This document shows positions 26,548 to 34,964 of a stretch of 64,000 nt of DNA, piece after piece. The stretch is from Acidobacteria bacterium AB60 (lineage in GTDB: Bacteria > Acidobacteriota > Terriglobia > Terriglobales > Acidobacteriaceae). Every line of letters begins with the position of its first letter. Within the stretch, counting starts at the first letter, position 1. The translations under genes and the position numbers were made by a program. A model generated the notes under the pieces. That model was not told the origin of the DNA. It saw nothing but the letters and a program-made list of their open reading frames with translations, and ran no database searches. Where the stretch lies: the NCBI GenBank assembly GCA_008682415.1, contig VANK01000006.1:1-64000 (forward strand), read 5' to 3'.

Positions 26548-26982
26548 AGGAATACTCTCGCGCAGGTGTCCAGGGGTTCAAGTGCCGCAGATCGCCGCGC
26601 TGACGGTCGGATGTTTCGTGGGTGCGGCGGGTTGTTTCGAACTCGCAGATCGCGCCAGTGCGTGATCCGTTCACAAGCGCGACCGTGATGCGATTAGCCC
26701 GGCGGTCGATGATGCGCCGAGACGCCAGATGGCGGATGTGGGCCGTTTTCTCGAGTTGGTTGGCTACGCACTCGCCTCGGGCGCGGTGGCCGATGTCTCG
26801 GGCGCATAGCCCTGTGTTCGTTTTTGCCGCGGCATGCGCTATGTGCACGGATTTTCGTAGAGCAGACCATCAAGCGTTATCACCACTTTCCGTAGAGGAC
26901 CCTACCAGCGGGTGTTCTCTCCTAGAAAACCACTACCAAGTGGGCTTTGTGCCGCTTCTGAACGAACTGGAAGAACGACAGT
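26548..26982. other. Stretch without a supported gene
   Basis: Open frames occur on both strands (26622-26993 plus, 26420-26848 minus), but they overlap each other and the coupled Cys-rich genes, and neither has a recognisable domain. The minus side should contain the promoter of the Cys-rich pair. Confidence 0.35.
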
Positions 26983-27189
26983 CTAATTCTTAACCTTCTG
27001 CTTCGCCCATCGCTTTCGCTGTGCCTCTGCAATCCGTTCCCGAGCAGCCGGACTGAGCTTGCGCCGTTTACGAGGAGTGCTGGCATCAGGAGCGCCTTTG
27101 CCCATTGTTGTTTTAGCGAGCAGATCACGGACGTTCTGTAGCCGTGCGATTTCAGCGTCAATCGATGCGAGGATGCTGTCTGTCGTCAT
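26983..27189 (-). CDS. Small basic protein with LSPAARERIAEAQRKRWA motif
   Basis: 68 residues from the ATG at 27189 (MTTDSILASIDAEIARLQNV). The first half is a predicted helix (EIARLQNVRDLLAK); the second is strongly basic, with RKRRKLSPAARERIAEAQRK. This C-terminal phrase occurs in many short acidobacterial and proteobacterial proteins, possibly nucleic-acid binding, but I cannot name a function. The frame continues upstream to 27333 without support. Confidence 0.6.
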   Translation of the reverse strand: MTTDSILASIDAEIARLQNVRDLLAKTTMGKGAPDASTPRKRRKLSPAARERIAEAQRKRWAKQKVKN

Positions 27190-27348
27190 AGCCCGAAGTA
27201 TACAGTCCCGGATCTGAAGGCGGTGGGGGAAGATCAATGAGAAGCCCTTGGACTTCCGATCTCTAAACCACGATAACATCTCTGGTGCTCGTTCTAGAAT
27301 CGCGATTTCCTTTTGCGCCTTCGTCCAATCCACTAAGTGATCCCAGAT

Positions 27349-27708
27349 TCAGCCGGCGTGCCCGAGCAAGTCGGAAAGAAGTAGCCAAGAGCTTGTAGCG
27401 TCCGTCGACAAGAACCCTTGCCATTTGAACAGGATGATTGCCTGGTTAACAGTGACATCCATAATCTTTGTTCCGAAACCGTCCATTCGCTGCTCCCAAC
27501 CCAGCATGGGCAATCGTGCGTTCTCATCCCGCAGCCGCTTGGCCACGTGAGCCTCGTTCAGATCCATGCCGCCGTACTTTGACTTCCAGGCATAGTGGTG
27601 CCGGTGCTCACACCCACCGCGCGGGCAGCATGTTCAGCCCTGCGCCCCTGCCTCCATCTGCTTCACCACCGGAATCACCTGCGCCTCGGCATGCTTGTCC
27701 CTCGACAT
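27349..27708 (-). pseudogene. IS3-family OrfA transposase remnant
   Basis: From an ATG at 27708 with GGGAGG upstream, the reading MSRDKHAEAQVIPVVKQMEA matches the start of IS3-type OrfA. It hits a stop, and after a frame disturbance continues with HHYAWKSKYGGMDLNEAHVA and KRLRDENARL, the hallmark of the OrfA helix-turn-helix and leucine zipper. After ENARL the sequence becomes unrelated. OrfB is missing. A dead IS3 fragment. Confidence 0.7.
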
Positions 27709-27881
27709 TGCACGCACCTCCCTGAGTTACGAAAATGGTACTCGGTTATGTGGCGGAAATGGGATCAGGTCAAGCTGCAACTGAGTCCGACGCTTCGACC
27801 GTCATCTATTGTCAGGGTCCCCGAAATTGGATGTAGATTGGTAGCTTGGTTCCCATTCGTAGGGAGGATCCCCGATCTGTC

Positions 27882-28328
27882 ATGCCCTATCTTCGAATCA
27901 CCTGCCCTGAGCAGGCGCTGGAATGGAAGCGCAGGATCGCCGAGCCCCTCACCGCAGAGATCAACGAACTGTTTTTCAATCCCCGAGCCCCGGTCACTCG
28001 CGAAGAACTTCGGGAACGGACGACCATCCATTTCGTATCCTACCGCTCTGGTGAACTCTTCATAGGTGCACGTACTCCCGATGACCGTGGAACCCCAGAT
28101 ATTACAATTGAGGTCTCCGACTGGAGCATGTCAGCTCGACAGCAACGTCGAATTGCTCGCGAACTGACAAGGGTTGTCACGGAAGTCTTTGGGCTAAAGA
28201 ACCTGTCCCTGGATAACATCAACGTCAGGTTTCATCCCTATCCGCCGAAAGATTTCGCGGTTGGGGGAGTGCTCTTGTCGGATCGAATATCGCTTATTGG
28301 TCGGATTATGAAAAAGCTATTCGGGTGA
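27882..28328 (+). CDS. Tautomerase-family protein
   Basis: 148 residues beginning MPYLRITCPE. In the 4-oxalocrotonate tautomerase superfamily the initiator Met is removed and Pro-1 is the catalytic base, which is why I choose this start over the upstream frame. GGGAGGA lies 14 bases upstream. The protein is longer than single-module 4-OT enzymes (about 62 residues) and probably holds two beta-alpha-beta units; the second shows RELTRVVTEVFGL and ends with INVRFHPYPPKDFAVGG. Substrate unknown. Confidence 0.75.
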   Translation: MPYLRITCPEQALEWKRRIAEPLTAEINELFFNPRAPVTREELRERTTIHFVSYRSGELFIGARTPDDRGTPDITIEVSDWSMSARQQRRIARELTRVVTEVFGLKNLSLDNINVRFHPYPPKDFAVGGVLLSDRISLIGRIMKKLFG

Positions 28329-28569
28329 AGTGAACGCCGGGTGGAAATCATCGAACAATAGGCACTCAGTTCGAGCGTTGTCACCTGGATAGCGCATCGC
28401 CATGTTGCCGATAATCGACAGCGACAGAGAGACCTTTATTGAAGCGCCCTCGCATACATCACAATTGTTCTGAATCTACACAAGACGCCGCACCGCCTGG
28501 TAACGGCCAGCAGTAACAGTCGCCGCTGAGTACTCGATTGCACGGCCCCATTGCACTATGATTTGCCGC

Positions 28570-28761
28570 ATGAGCCCGTTCCTCTCTCATTTAGACGAGA
28601 ACCCTCTGGCCCCCTGCCGATGCGGGCATCGTATCGCCCTTCACTCTCGAAGAGTCCCGCATCCATGCATGTGGCCCGACTGCAACTGCGAAGCCTTCAA
28701 ACTCGACGACGAGCCGCCAGCCTCGGCATATGCCCAAAACCGGAAAAGAACCATGGATTGA
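28570..28761 (+). CDS. Small Cys/His-rich protein, family member d
   Basis: 63 residues, starting MSPFLSHLDENPLAPCRCGH. The full motif CRCG-x5-H-x5-H-x-C-MWPD-C-x-C is present, followed by a polar tail. Together with the protein at 33642 it defines the family core: DENP before the motif, CGHRI, HSRR and CMWP. No neighbour in operon. The stop falls 62 residues after the ATG, with no membrane segment or signal, so it should be cytoplasmic. Confidence 0.65.
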   Translation: MSPFLSHLDENPLAPCRCGHRIALHSRRVPHPCMWPDCNCEAFKLDDEPPASAYAQNRKRTMD

Positions 28762-29033
28762 TCAAGCTCTACCAACGCGGTGGCTCCGCCGCCCGTCGCA
28801 CGCTGCGTCCGCCCCGGGTCTGACTGGCGGTTGAGGTGACGCCTTCGATCGTTTGGCCGAGCGGGATGAGGCGCACTCGATGGAGTTAACGGCGAGCGAG
28901 TTGGCTATGATCTTGACATGACGAAGCTGAAGCGTGTGGCGCGCTACGAGCGCAGCGTACGAATCAAGCAAGATAACGAAGAAAAGGTCGCCGTCTAAGT
29001 AACTTCGCTTGCTTATTGCACGTTTCTATTCAT

Positions 29034-29180
29034 GTGACTCCCGCCGATATCTTAGTCGAATTACCCCACGATAGTGACGCGCTGAAAGCGGTGATGCGTG
29101 CACTGCTCGCCGAACGTGATCGGTAGAACAACGAGCTGAAGTGCAGATGGCCGAGAGGTGGACGCCGTTTTGCGGCTCTT
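29034..29180 (+). pseudogene. IS66 transposase (TnpC) N-terminal remnant
   Basis: From GTG 29034 the reading MTPADILVELPHDSDALKAV and then ALLAERDR matches the start of IS66-type TnpC transposases. An in-frame TAG follows at 29124, and the next codons are degenerate. No other part of the element is close by. Confidence 0.5.
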
Positions 29181-29339
29181 CCTGGGGCAGCGGTTGGAGG
29201 TTGATCACGTGTGGCGCAGCTTATCGATGAAGGCGACGAGGTAAATGCGTGAAGAGATTCGTTGCGAATTGAGGGAAAGGGCTCCCGGCGAATGTCTGGA
29301 CCGTCACTCGCCGGGTCTCTCATTTTCGCTCTGCCCAAT

Positions 29340-30221
29340 TCAGAACGCTGGAGCGTTCCCCATCACGGCGATCGAGACAGATCCCTGCCTCGCCAGAGCG
29401 GTGGCCAAGGAGTATCCCGGCCCCGTACTCGGCGAGAGAAAAGGCGTCAGTGCCGCTACAGCGGACTTCGGCCCGTTGTAAACGGCGTTCAAACCGTCGG
29501 TCTGCTCGTAAGCGAGGTTGTTTGCAGGGTTGGTGTTGCTAATAACACGACCCAGAACGCGATGCTCGGCTTCGATTCCCATGATTGAGGCCGCGACCTT
29601 TGCGAAAAAGTCGAGCTGTTCGGCGGAGTATTTGTTGCCGTCTCCATCCTGCCTGGCCGACTTTACCGAAAACTCCTGAATGGCATTAAGGTAGGCGCCG
29701 ATGAAGGCGTTTTCGAGTGTATCGAGCAACCCAGTGAAAGCGCCCAATGTGTCGAAAGAGCCTGCAGGGAAATAGAAGGTCTGCACTGGATCTGCGTTGG
29801 GACCGGAGATTCCCAACAGCGATCGAAATAGGTCGGCGTGAGCGATCTCTTCAGTGAGGGCTGCCTGGAGGTAGTTCACGTTCCCGGCGTTGCCGGTGGG
29901 TTGCACATTGGTGGCCGAGCCTCCCGGACCGGCAAGGTTCACATCCTGGATCACCGGGCCGACCAGGCCATTGTAGTAGAACGTGGTTGCCAGATCCTCG
30001 GCAATCAAGGCCGCGGTGAAGATCTCCTTTACCGTGTCCATCGATTGCGCCTTTTCCTGCGCCTTCTCTGCCGCAGACTCAGCGGAAGCCTGCTTGCTGC
30101 CGAGGGTGAGCGTGGCTGCTGCGCCCAAGCCGACCATTCCTGCCCGGGTAAGGAATCTGCGGCGTTCCAGCCGCGTCTGCGCGGTGGCGTCGATCACTCG
30201 ACCTGCCTCCTGAGTTTTCAT
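29340..30221 (-). CDS. Tat-exported ferritin-like domain protein
   Basis: 293 residues starting MKTQEAGRVIDATAQTRLER, with a twin-arginine-type signal RRRFLTRAGMVGLGAAATL ending before SKQASA. The mature protein is mainly helical with ferritin-like features: EIFTAALIAEDLATTFYYNG, LQAALTEEIAHADLFR (Glu/His ligands), NAFIGAYLNAIQEFS and ASIMGIEAEHRVLGR. This is the Ferritin_2 or desiccation-related family, a periplasmic four-helix bundle that may bind two metals. AAAGGAA lies upstream of the start. Single gene. Confidence 0.8.
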   Translation of the reverse strand: MKTQEAGRVIDATAQTRLERRRFLTRAGMVGLGAAATLTLGSKQASAESAAEKAQEKAQSMDTVKEIFTAALIAEDLATTFYYNGLVGPVIQDVNLAGPGGSATNVQPTGNAGNVNYLQAALTEEIAHADLFRSLLGISGPNADPVQTFYFPAGSFDTLGAFTGLLDTLENAFIGAYLNAIQEFSVKSARQDGDGNKYSAEQLDFFAKVAASIMGIEAEHRVLGRVISNTNPANNLAYEQTDGLNAVYNGPKSAVAALTPFLSPSTGPGYSLATALARQGSVSIAVMGNAPAF

Positions 30222-31202
30222 GGTTGGGTTCCTTTCGCTGATTCTGATTGAACTGTTGCCGGTGGGGATGGGGAATTCTGAGTCGCGCCTAGCGTGCGGT
30301 CAACGTTTGCCCTCGCCGCTGCAAGAGGAACGAGCTATCGAGTCGAATGGATTCGTGAATTTATATTTTTCTTTTCGATGAAGCACAATTTTGCCGCGTT
30401 CAGGCGCAGCAATGCGCAGCGGATTTACGAGTTCGCTAGCGGGATTTTGTTCCGGGCACCCACAGTTGCGACTCATCGATGCTGCGCTGGCATTAAAATC
30501 TTCTATTTCGCTCAATCCATATCGTTCGGGCACGTAGGCCGTCATTCAAAATCAGGGTACTTCTGCTGACCGGCCCGAATGGTCTGAATTGTACTGGCAT
30601 CTATCCAATCAAGAATCGAAGTAAACGCTGCTGAGCCCGCAAGGTCCTTGCCCTCACATCTCCGCGCGGAAGACCGGTGAGGAACGCGACCTCCACGTGC
30701 AAAGAAAGAGGCGCAGGCCGATCGAGGTGCGGGTCGGTCACACTCGTCGCTGGCGCGGATGGATTCTCCGGATCGCCGACTTCGATCAGTTCGTGGCTGG
30801 GTCTTGTTGGAGTTCTCCAATTGATCTCTTGAGAGTTCATGTGACCAGAGCGGGTATCCGGCCATTTACGAGTCCAACGCGAAGCCCGCTCCGATGCCAA
30901 CCTAATCGGCGGCGACTCATCATAGACCGCGCTAACTCTCCTTTATCCTGCCGAAAGCAGGTATAACGCGGAGAGCCAAGTCGTCGGATCAAACGGGCTC
31001 GCCATGCTTACAATACTGTCTTGTCGTTCCTCTCACGGCACAGAATCGCCTCAAGGTTGGACGCGTTCAAGCCGGGTTCAAGAGTCCTGGTCCTTCCAGG
31101 TGATCGCGAGGGGCGCCACGCCACCGTTCGAGTTTGACAGAATAGAGCCCCTTTAAACCTCTCTCAGCCAACTAAAGAGACAGGAGCGCCACGGAGGTTC
31201 GT
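30222..31202. other. 980-base gene-poor stretch
   Basis: It holds the promoter side of the ferritin-like gene. Frames at 30542-30900 on the minus strand overlap each other and match no family I know. Base composition falls near 30350-30430 (AT-rich). No hairpin or repeat is obvious. Confidence 0.4.
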
Positions 31203-31400
31203 TTGGAACCCAAGGTCGTCGTCATCGGAGGGTCTGCAGGAAGCGTCGGAGCGATTGTCGAGATTGTGCGCGCTCTTCCTCGGGAGCTAAACGCCGCCGT
31301 CTTTGTCGCTGTCCATTCAGTGTCTCGCCAGAGGACCTTTCTCCGTCAAAGGGAAGTATCGGCGACTACACGCCAACAACCGTCCCGAAGATTCGAAGCA
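31203..31400 (+). pseudogene. CheB-type methylesterase fragment
   Basis: Starts at TTG 31203, six bases after ACGGAGG. The first 45 residues are a clear CheB catalytic-domain N-terminus (VVVIGGSAGSVGAIVEIVRA then LNAAVFVAVHSVS); in CheB the Ser of GGSAGS and the His of VHS belong to the catalytic triad. After that the sequence departs, and the frame ends at 31427 inside the convergent gene. Most of the roughly 190-residue domain is missing. Confidence 0.65.
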
Positions 31401-31401
31401 C

Positions 31402-31944
31402 CTATGGCTTGCTTTCGATCACCGTGATGGAGGCTAAATTCCGGACCCATCGGGCGGGGCGCTTTTCTTCTGTCGATACCATCTTGAAAGCGCCATCCTT
31501 CTCCAACTTGTGACCGTCGACCGAATCTGCTACGAGTACCTCTCCCGTATGGATCGATGGGTCCGTCTCTGCGAATGCATAAAGCACACCGTACTCGTCG
31601 GTGCCTTCCGCGACCACGCCAAGGAGGAAGAGCTTGCCTTTGACGTCTTCACCCCGAGCCACTCCTAACTTGGCGAGCAGTTCTATGACCGGGACCCCAG
31701 AATAGGTTTCGTTCGTCTTCGAATGCGCGTTGAACACCGATACTGTCTTGTGAGGGAGAGATGCGAACTCTTCCGGGCTCCAGGTCATCGATTTTCCATC
31801 GAGCACTCTAACCCTCAGTGCTGTGGATGGAAGCGAGGGCCGGGAATGGTGGTCCATGTCCTGCGCTGGCATTAATAGCAGTCCCCTGCACAATCCGACG
31901 ACAGCAATCAGGATGTTCCGTAAAGCAGCACGATGGCTTCTCAT
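31402..31944 (-). CDS. Exported protein with molybdopterin-oxidoreductase-like fold
   Basis: The ATG at 31944 gives a signal peptide (MRSHRAALRNILIAVVGLCR); the frame to 32025 is not needed. The mature part resembles the sulfite-oxidase-type molybdopterin-binding fold used as a stand-alone domain: LRVRVLDGKSMTWSPEEFAS, ETYSGVPVIELLAKLGV, DEYGVLYAFAETDP and KRPARWVRNLASITVIE. The cofactor-binding Cys of true enzymes is not evident. It diverges from the DsrE gene, with a perfect inverted repeat between them, so shared control is likely. Confidence 0.65.
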   Translation of the reverse strand: MRSHRAALRNILIAVVGLCRGLLLMPAQDMDHHSRPSLPSTALRVRVLDGKSMTWSPEEFASLPHKTVSVFNAHSKTNETYSGVPVIELLAKLGVARGEDVKGKLFLLGVVAEGTDEYGVLYAFAETDPSIHTGEVLVADSVDGHKLEKDGAFKMVSTEEKRPARWVRNLASITVIESKP

Positions 31945-32014
31945 GTCAGCACATTGTACCGGGATTGTCTTTGAGCCGCATCGCTCCAAATCGATCTTGG
32001 TATCTCCAGGGTCC

Positions 32015-32034
32015 TTTGTAACCACAGTTACAAA
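32015..32034. promoter_or_regulatory. Perfect 8-4-8 inverted repeat between divergent genes
   Basis: TTTGTAAC, a 4-base spacer and GTTACAAA. It lies 71 bases from the start of the exported protein and 67 bases from the DsrE start, close to the midpoint. This is a likely operator for a dimeric regulator controlling both genes; the regulator is not in view. Confidence 0.55.
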
Positions 32035-32100
32035 TACCTGCGCATTTACGCAGACGGATCAGGGCTCGTGTAGAATCCTGACAATTCCCTGGAGGCACGT

Positions 32101-32586
32101 ATGGCAACACGCCGGAACTTTCTTCAGAGATGGACGCGTTTGGCCGCTGGCGCATGGGCGACGGGGGTCTTTACCACTTCGACGACCGATGCTCAGACTC
32201 AGCAGCCTCAGGAACCCAAAAAGAAACTGCACATTCTGATGAGGAGTTCTTGGGGAACCGATGAGCCGACCCGCGCATCCTTTGCTTTTTCCCACGGACT
32301 AGCATTGGCCGAGGCTGGGCACGACGTGCAGATATTCCTGACTCACGATGCTACCTATCTCATGCGCAAGGCGACGGTTGATGCTGTCAAACCCATTGGA
32401 TGGCCTCCCCTGAGCGAGACCATGGCGAAAGTCGTAGCCAAGCACATCCCGGTCTTCACCTGAGGGGCTTGCTCCCGGGCCCGTGGGGTCACGGAACAAG
32501 ACCTGAGCAGTTGGAACGCACAATGGGGTACGGTTCCGATCTACGTTTCCCTCGTGGAATGGGCCGACCGCGTGATTAGCGAGTGA
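32101..32586 (+). CDS. Exported DsrE-family protein with in-frame TGA (possible Sec)
   Basis: Begins MATRRNFLQRWTRLAAGAWA, a Tat-like export signal, with CTGGAGG upstream. The DsrE fold follows: KKLHILMRSSWGTDEPTRAS, HGLALAEAGHDVQIFLTHDA and LMRKATVDAVKPIGWPPLSE. At 32461-32463 a TGA follows HIPVFT; the frame then continues unbroken with GACSRARGVTEQDLSSWNAQ and SLVEWADRVISE to a stop at 32584. The TGA occupies the first Cys position of the family's CxxC, giving X-G-A-C. A 5-pair hairpin, CCGTG-GGGT-CACGG, starts 17 bases after it. Either selenocysteine or a nonsense mutation; without readthrough the product is 120 residues. Confidence 0.7.
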
Positions 32587-32986
32587 ACGCGGAGAGCTGT
32601 CGTTAGCCAACAGAGTTGCGACGGCTCGTCGATTGGGCAATGCGTTCCGGGAGTATCCCAGCCTACTCGTCAGTTACTAATTCGTTACTGGCAAGTGGGC
32701 GGATTCGCCCGCGCGGTGAGTATTACCCAATATGATCCCTCGACACGCCTAGCTTGCCACGTTGTCCATCTTCCTCCCCGATCACATCAGGCTTCAGCGG
32801 GGCGATCTGTTGACAGTGCTGGGCCGCCACCTCGCACAATGGCGCAGGGGTGCGCTGGTGGCCAGTGCCACGGTGAGCCCGATCCTGGTGCATGCATTGC
32901 TGACCAATGGGATGATCACTGTGGTGGCCTGAGCCGACTACCGTCCTGCTAGATGTGGGGCCTGCCATGTGCCTCACTCTCCGTGT
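32587..32986. other. Stretch with a possible gene fragment
   Basis: A plus-strand frame ending at 32931 reads LSIFLPDHIRLQRGDLLTVL then ALVASATVSPILVHALLTNG, coherent but without a proper start, so possibly the tail of a lost gene. Nothing else is supported. Confidence 0.35.
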
Positions 32987-33118
32987 TCACCTCGGCAGCC
33001 CGGAGCTGCCGGGGATTTTTCGGTTTCGCGATCTGATCGAGCAGGTGCATCCCGGCCATAGACAGTGCTTACGTGCCACATGGACGGCGGCGCGGTTTCC
33101 GCACTGGCATATCCCCAC
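32987..33118 (-). CDS. Small Cys/His-rich protein, family member e
   Basis: From GTG 33118 (MGICQCGNRAAVHVARKHCL) a 43-residue protein carrying CQCG-x5-H-x4-H-C-LWPG-C-T-C, a slightly shortened family motif, then a basic tail. It overlaps the 3' end of member f by 50 bases in another frame. It could be a separate coupled gene, or the second half of a two-motif protein split by a frameshift. The frame extends upstream to 33220. Confidence 0.5.
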   Translation of the reverse strand: MGICQCGNRAAVHVARKHCLWPGCTCSIRSRNRKIPGSSGLPR

Positions 33119-33293
33119 GGACGGCGGGGACGGTGGTTTCAGAGTGTGGGCGCACAGGAATGAAGCACGGGCACGCACAGCCTTGCGATTGGCAACGGTG
33201 CGGCGCTTTTTCAGGGTCATGCGCGGAGTTGAGATGTCCGCACAAGCAGGAGACGCGCGGGTCTGCGGAGAGTTGGACAGAGAAGTCGGACAT
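33069..33293 (-). CDS. Small Cys/His-rich protein, family member f
   Basis: 74 residues, MSDFSVQLSADPRVSCLCGH at the start, motif CLCG-x5-H-x6-H-x-C-x4-C-A-C followed by P-C. The tail after residue 45 overlaps member e and is Arg/Pro-rich. The N-terminus follows the family pattern (M-S-x-F, about 16 residues before the motif). Tandem overlap with e mirrors the c/b pair at 26.2-26.5 kb. Confidence 0.55.
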   Translation of the reverse strand: MSDFSVQLSADPRVSCLCGHLNSAHDPEKAPHRCQSQGCACPCFIPVRPHSETTVPAVRGDMPVRKPRRRPCGT

Positions 33294-33378
33294 ACGGGAA
33301 ACGATTGCGAGGGGAGCTTGAGCTAACTATAAGTTATGCTGGGACCTAAAGGCAAGCGCGGAACGGGGGCGATTCGGC

Positions 33379-33645
33379 ATGATCCGGCATCTACGAATGA
33401 GGAAGATAGCCGATTTGCGCCAGCGGATCAGCAGCAAAGAGTGGCCTGTTTGTTACGAAATTGAGGGAATGCCGATCGGGCAAAAAGCTCGAATCGAATT
33501 GGTAAGTTCCGCCACTAGGTGCTGGCGAGTCCACAGGGTCCCTAGAAAGCCACAAGATAAGGAGCGAACCTTTGCGACAGTCGAGGAAGCGTTCGCGGCC
33601 CTTCAGGAGGAAGTGAGTGCGGAACCGGGAGACGTGGTGTCCTAG
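33379..33645 (+). CDS. Hypothetical 88-residue protein
   Basis: Begins MIRHLRMRKIADLRQRISSK. Predicted mixed structure, with a C-terminal helix EERTF.TVEEAFAALQEEV-like segment suggesting a small domain. I do not recognise it. Its stop overlaps the stop of the convergent Cys/His-rich gene (33642-33818) by 4 bases. Confidence 0.45.
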   Translation: MIRHLRMRKIADLRQRISSKEWPVCYEIEGMPIGQKARIELVSSATRCWRVHRVPRKPQDKERTFATVEEAFAALQEEVSAEPGDVVS

Positions 33646-33818
33646 GCGGCGGGCGGGAGCGGAGGTGGGGCGTCCGGCGGGTGCTCTTGGTATGCCGGGC
33701 AAGTGCAACCGGGCCACATGCAGATATGAGGGGATCGGCGCGAGTGCACGATGATGCGATGGCCGCAGGTGCATTCGGCGGAGGGGTTCTCGTCGACGAG
33801 GGCCCGGAAGTGTGGCAT
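33642..33818 (-). CDS. Small Cys/His-rich protein, family member g
   Basis: 58 residues from ATG 33818: MPHFRALVDENPSAECTCGH, then RIIVHSRRSPHICMW and PGCTC, ending in a Pro-rich tail. It is the closest relative of member d at 28570: the DENP, CGHRI, HSRR and CMWP words are shared, with the same spacing CxCG-x5-H-x5-H-x-C-x4-C-x-C. It converges on the 88-residue gene, sharing only the CTAG at both stops. Cytoplasmic, probable metal binding, role unknown. Confidence 0.65.
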   Translation of the reverse strand: MPHFRALVDENPSAECTCGHRIIVHSRRSPHICMWPGCTCPAYQEHPPDAPPPLPPAA

Positions 33819-33990
33819 CAGTTCACAGCATGATAGCGCGGGATGACGGGCCTGTCATCTGTGATGACGCTATATTTTTGGGAAACGGTGCAGTGTCCGC
33901 TAGTGGCTTGATGGCCTGCTGCATTTGAGCTACTAATCGAAGTATCCTTTTCTGGCCCTTTACGACTTCGCAAGCAAGAGGTGAAGCAAA

Positions 33991-34329
33991 ATGGCGGCGG
34001 CTCATGTGCTGCACGTGGGGGACCGGTCGTACCATCGCTCGGAGGTCCTGCGCGGCGTCGGCTACGCCGTGACCGAGTGCGATACGCCGGAGGAGATGGC
34101 AACCTGGTTCCGCCTGGGGCACCTCGCGGATGTTGTATGCATCAGCGAGTGGCGGGGGAGGGAGTGCGATGAGGAGATCGCTCTCGCCCGGTTGTACTCC
34201 GTTGCGCCGGTGGTGTTATTTCGCGCATCGGATCGCGCGTATCTGAAGCGAGGATGCGATCTGGAGTTTCCGCCGTTCGTGCATCCCGCGGAATGGCTGC
34301 ATGATTTGGAGCGTCTATTGGGACGTTGA
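33991..34329 (+). CDS. Receiver-like protein without the phospho-acceptor Asp
   Basis: 112 residues: MAAAHVLHVGDRSYHRSEVL, GYAVTECDTPEEMATWFRLG, LADVVCISEWRGRECDEEIA, VAPVVLFRASDR and a C-terminal helix ending in EWLHDLERLLGR. The alternating strands and helices resemble a CheY-like receiver, but the acceptor Asp after strand 3 is replaced (VVCISEW). It is probably a degenerate, phosphorylation-independent receiver. Single gene; GAGG lies ten bases upstream. Confidence 0.55.
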   Translation: MAAAHVLHVGDRSYHRSEVLRGVGYAVTECDTPEEMATWFRLGHLADVVCISEWRGRECDEEIALARLYSVAPVVLFRASDRAYLKRGCDLEFPPFVHPAEWLHDLERLLGR

Positions 34330-34964
34330 GCGAATAGGCGAGTAGGCGAGGACAGGGAGCGGTCCGGGAAGTGAGCCAGGCGGTTCACGCCGCTTCGTCG
34401 GGGCGGGTGAACCTTGCGAAGACGGTGTGATGGAGCCGCGCTGGTCGTGGGAGCATGATCGCGGAGCGATGGACACCGCGCGCTGTTTGCGCGCCATTCA
34501 TGAGAATAAGGTCGGCGACCTACCAGGTAAAAGCCTCGCTCGCCCACGATTTGGACTTTCATGCCGACCTGAAGAAGGCTCGACGGATTGGGCTGCTGGG
34601 GCCCCGTGTTGTTCATAAAGTATGGCGCCGGTTGGGGGGGACGGCCCGGGGGCGCGCAGGGGGGCGAGCCCGTGTCAGGCTGAGATTACATCGCGCGAGG
34701 AGACGTTTTGATGCGCGCGGTATGTCAATCGTTGACTTAGCCGAGCGGAAGCGATGCGCAAAAAGAGGCCCGACGCGCGTGGTACCGCCGGGCCCAGATT
34801 TCATCCGCAGATTCGAACCCGTCGGATGGGTTCTTACCGCTGGGATGCGGGCGGGCGGGGGCGGGTTGGGTTAGTCTGCCCGGCAGGCGTTTGGGGCAGT
34901 GCTCGGCAAGGGAGTCGGTGGCGGCGGTACGAGGAGCAGCGCAGCGGAAGTGAGTCTAGTCTGC
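34330..34964. other. GC-rich stretch without a supported gene
   Basis: Many overlapping frames, as expected in GC-rich DNA. The minus frame starting at 34616 (MNNTGPQQPNPSSLLQVGMK, VQIVGERGFYLVGRRPYSHE) might be a truncated small protein, but its remainder overlaps the receiver-like gene in antisense. Confidence 0.35.

Noticed and set aside
26420..26848. Minus-strand frame of 142 residues
   Set aside because: Overlaps the coupled Cys/His genes in another frame and has no family resemblance.
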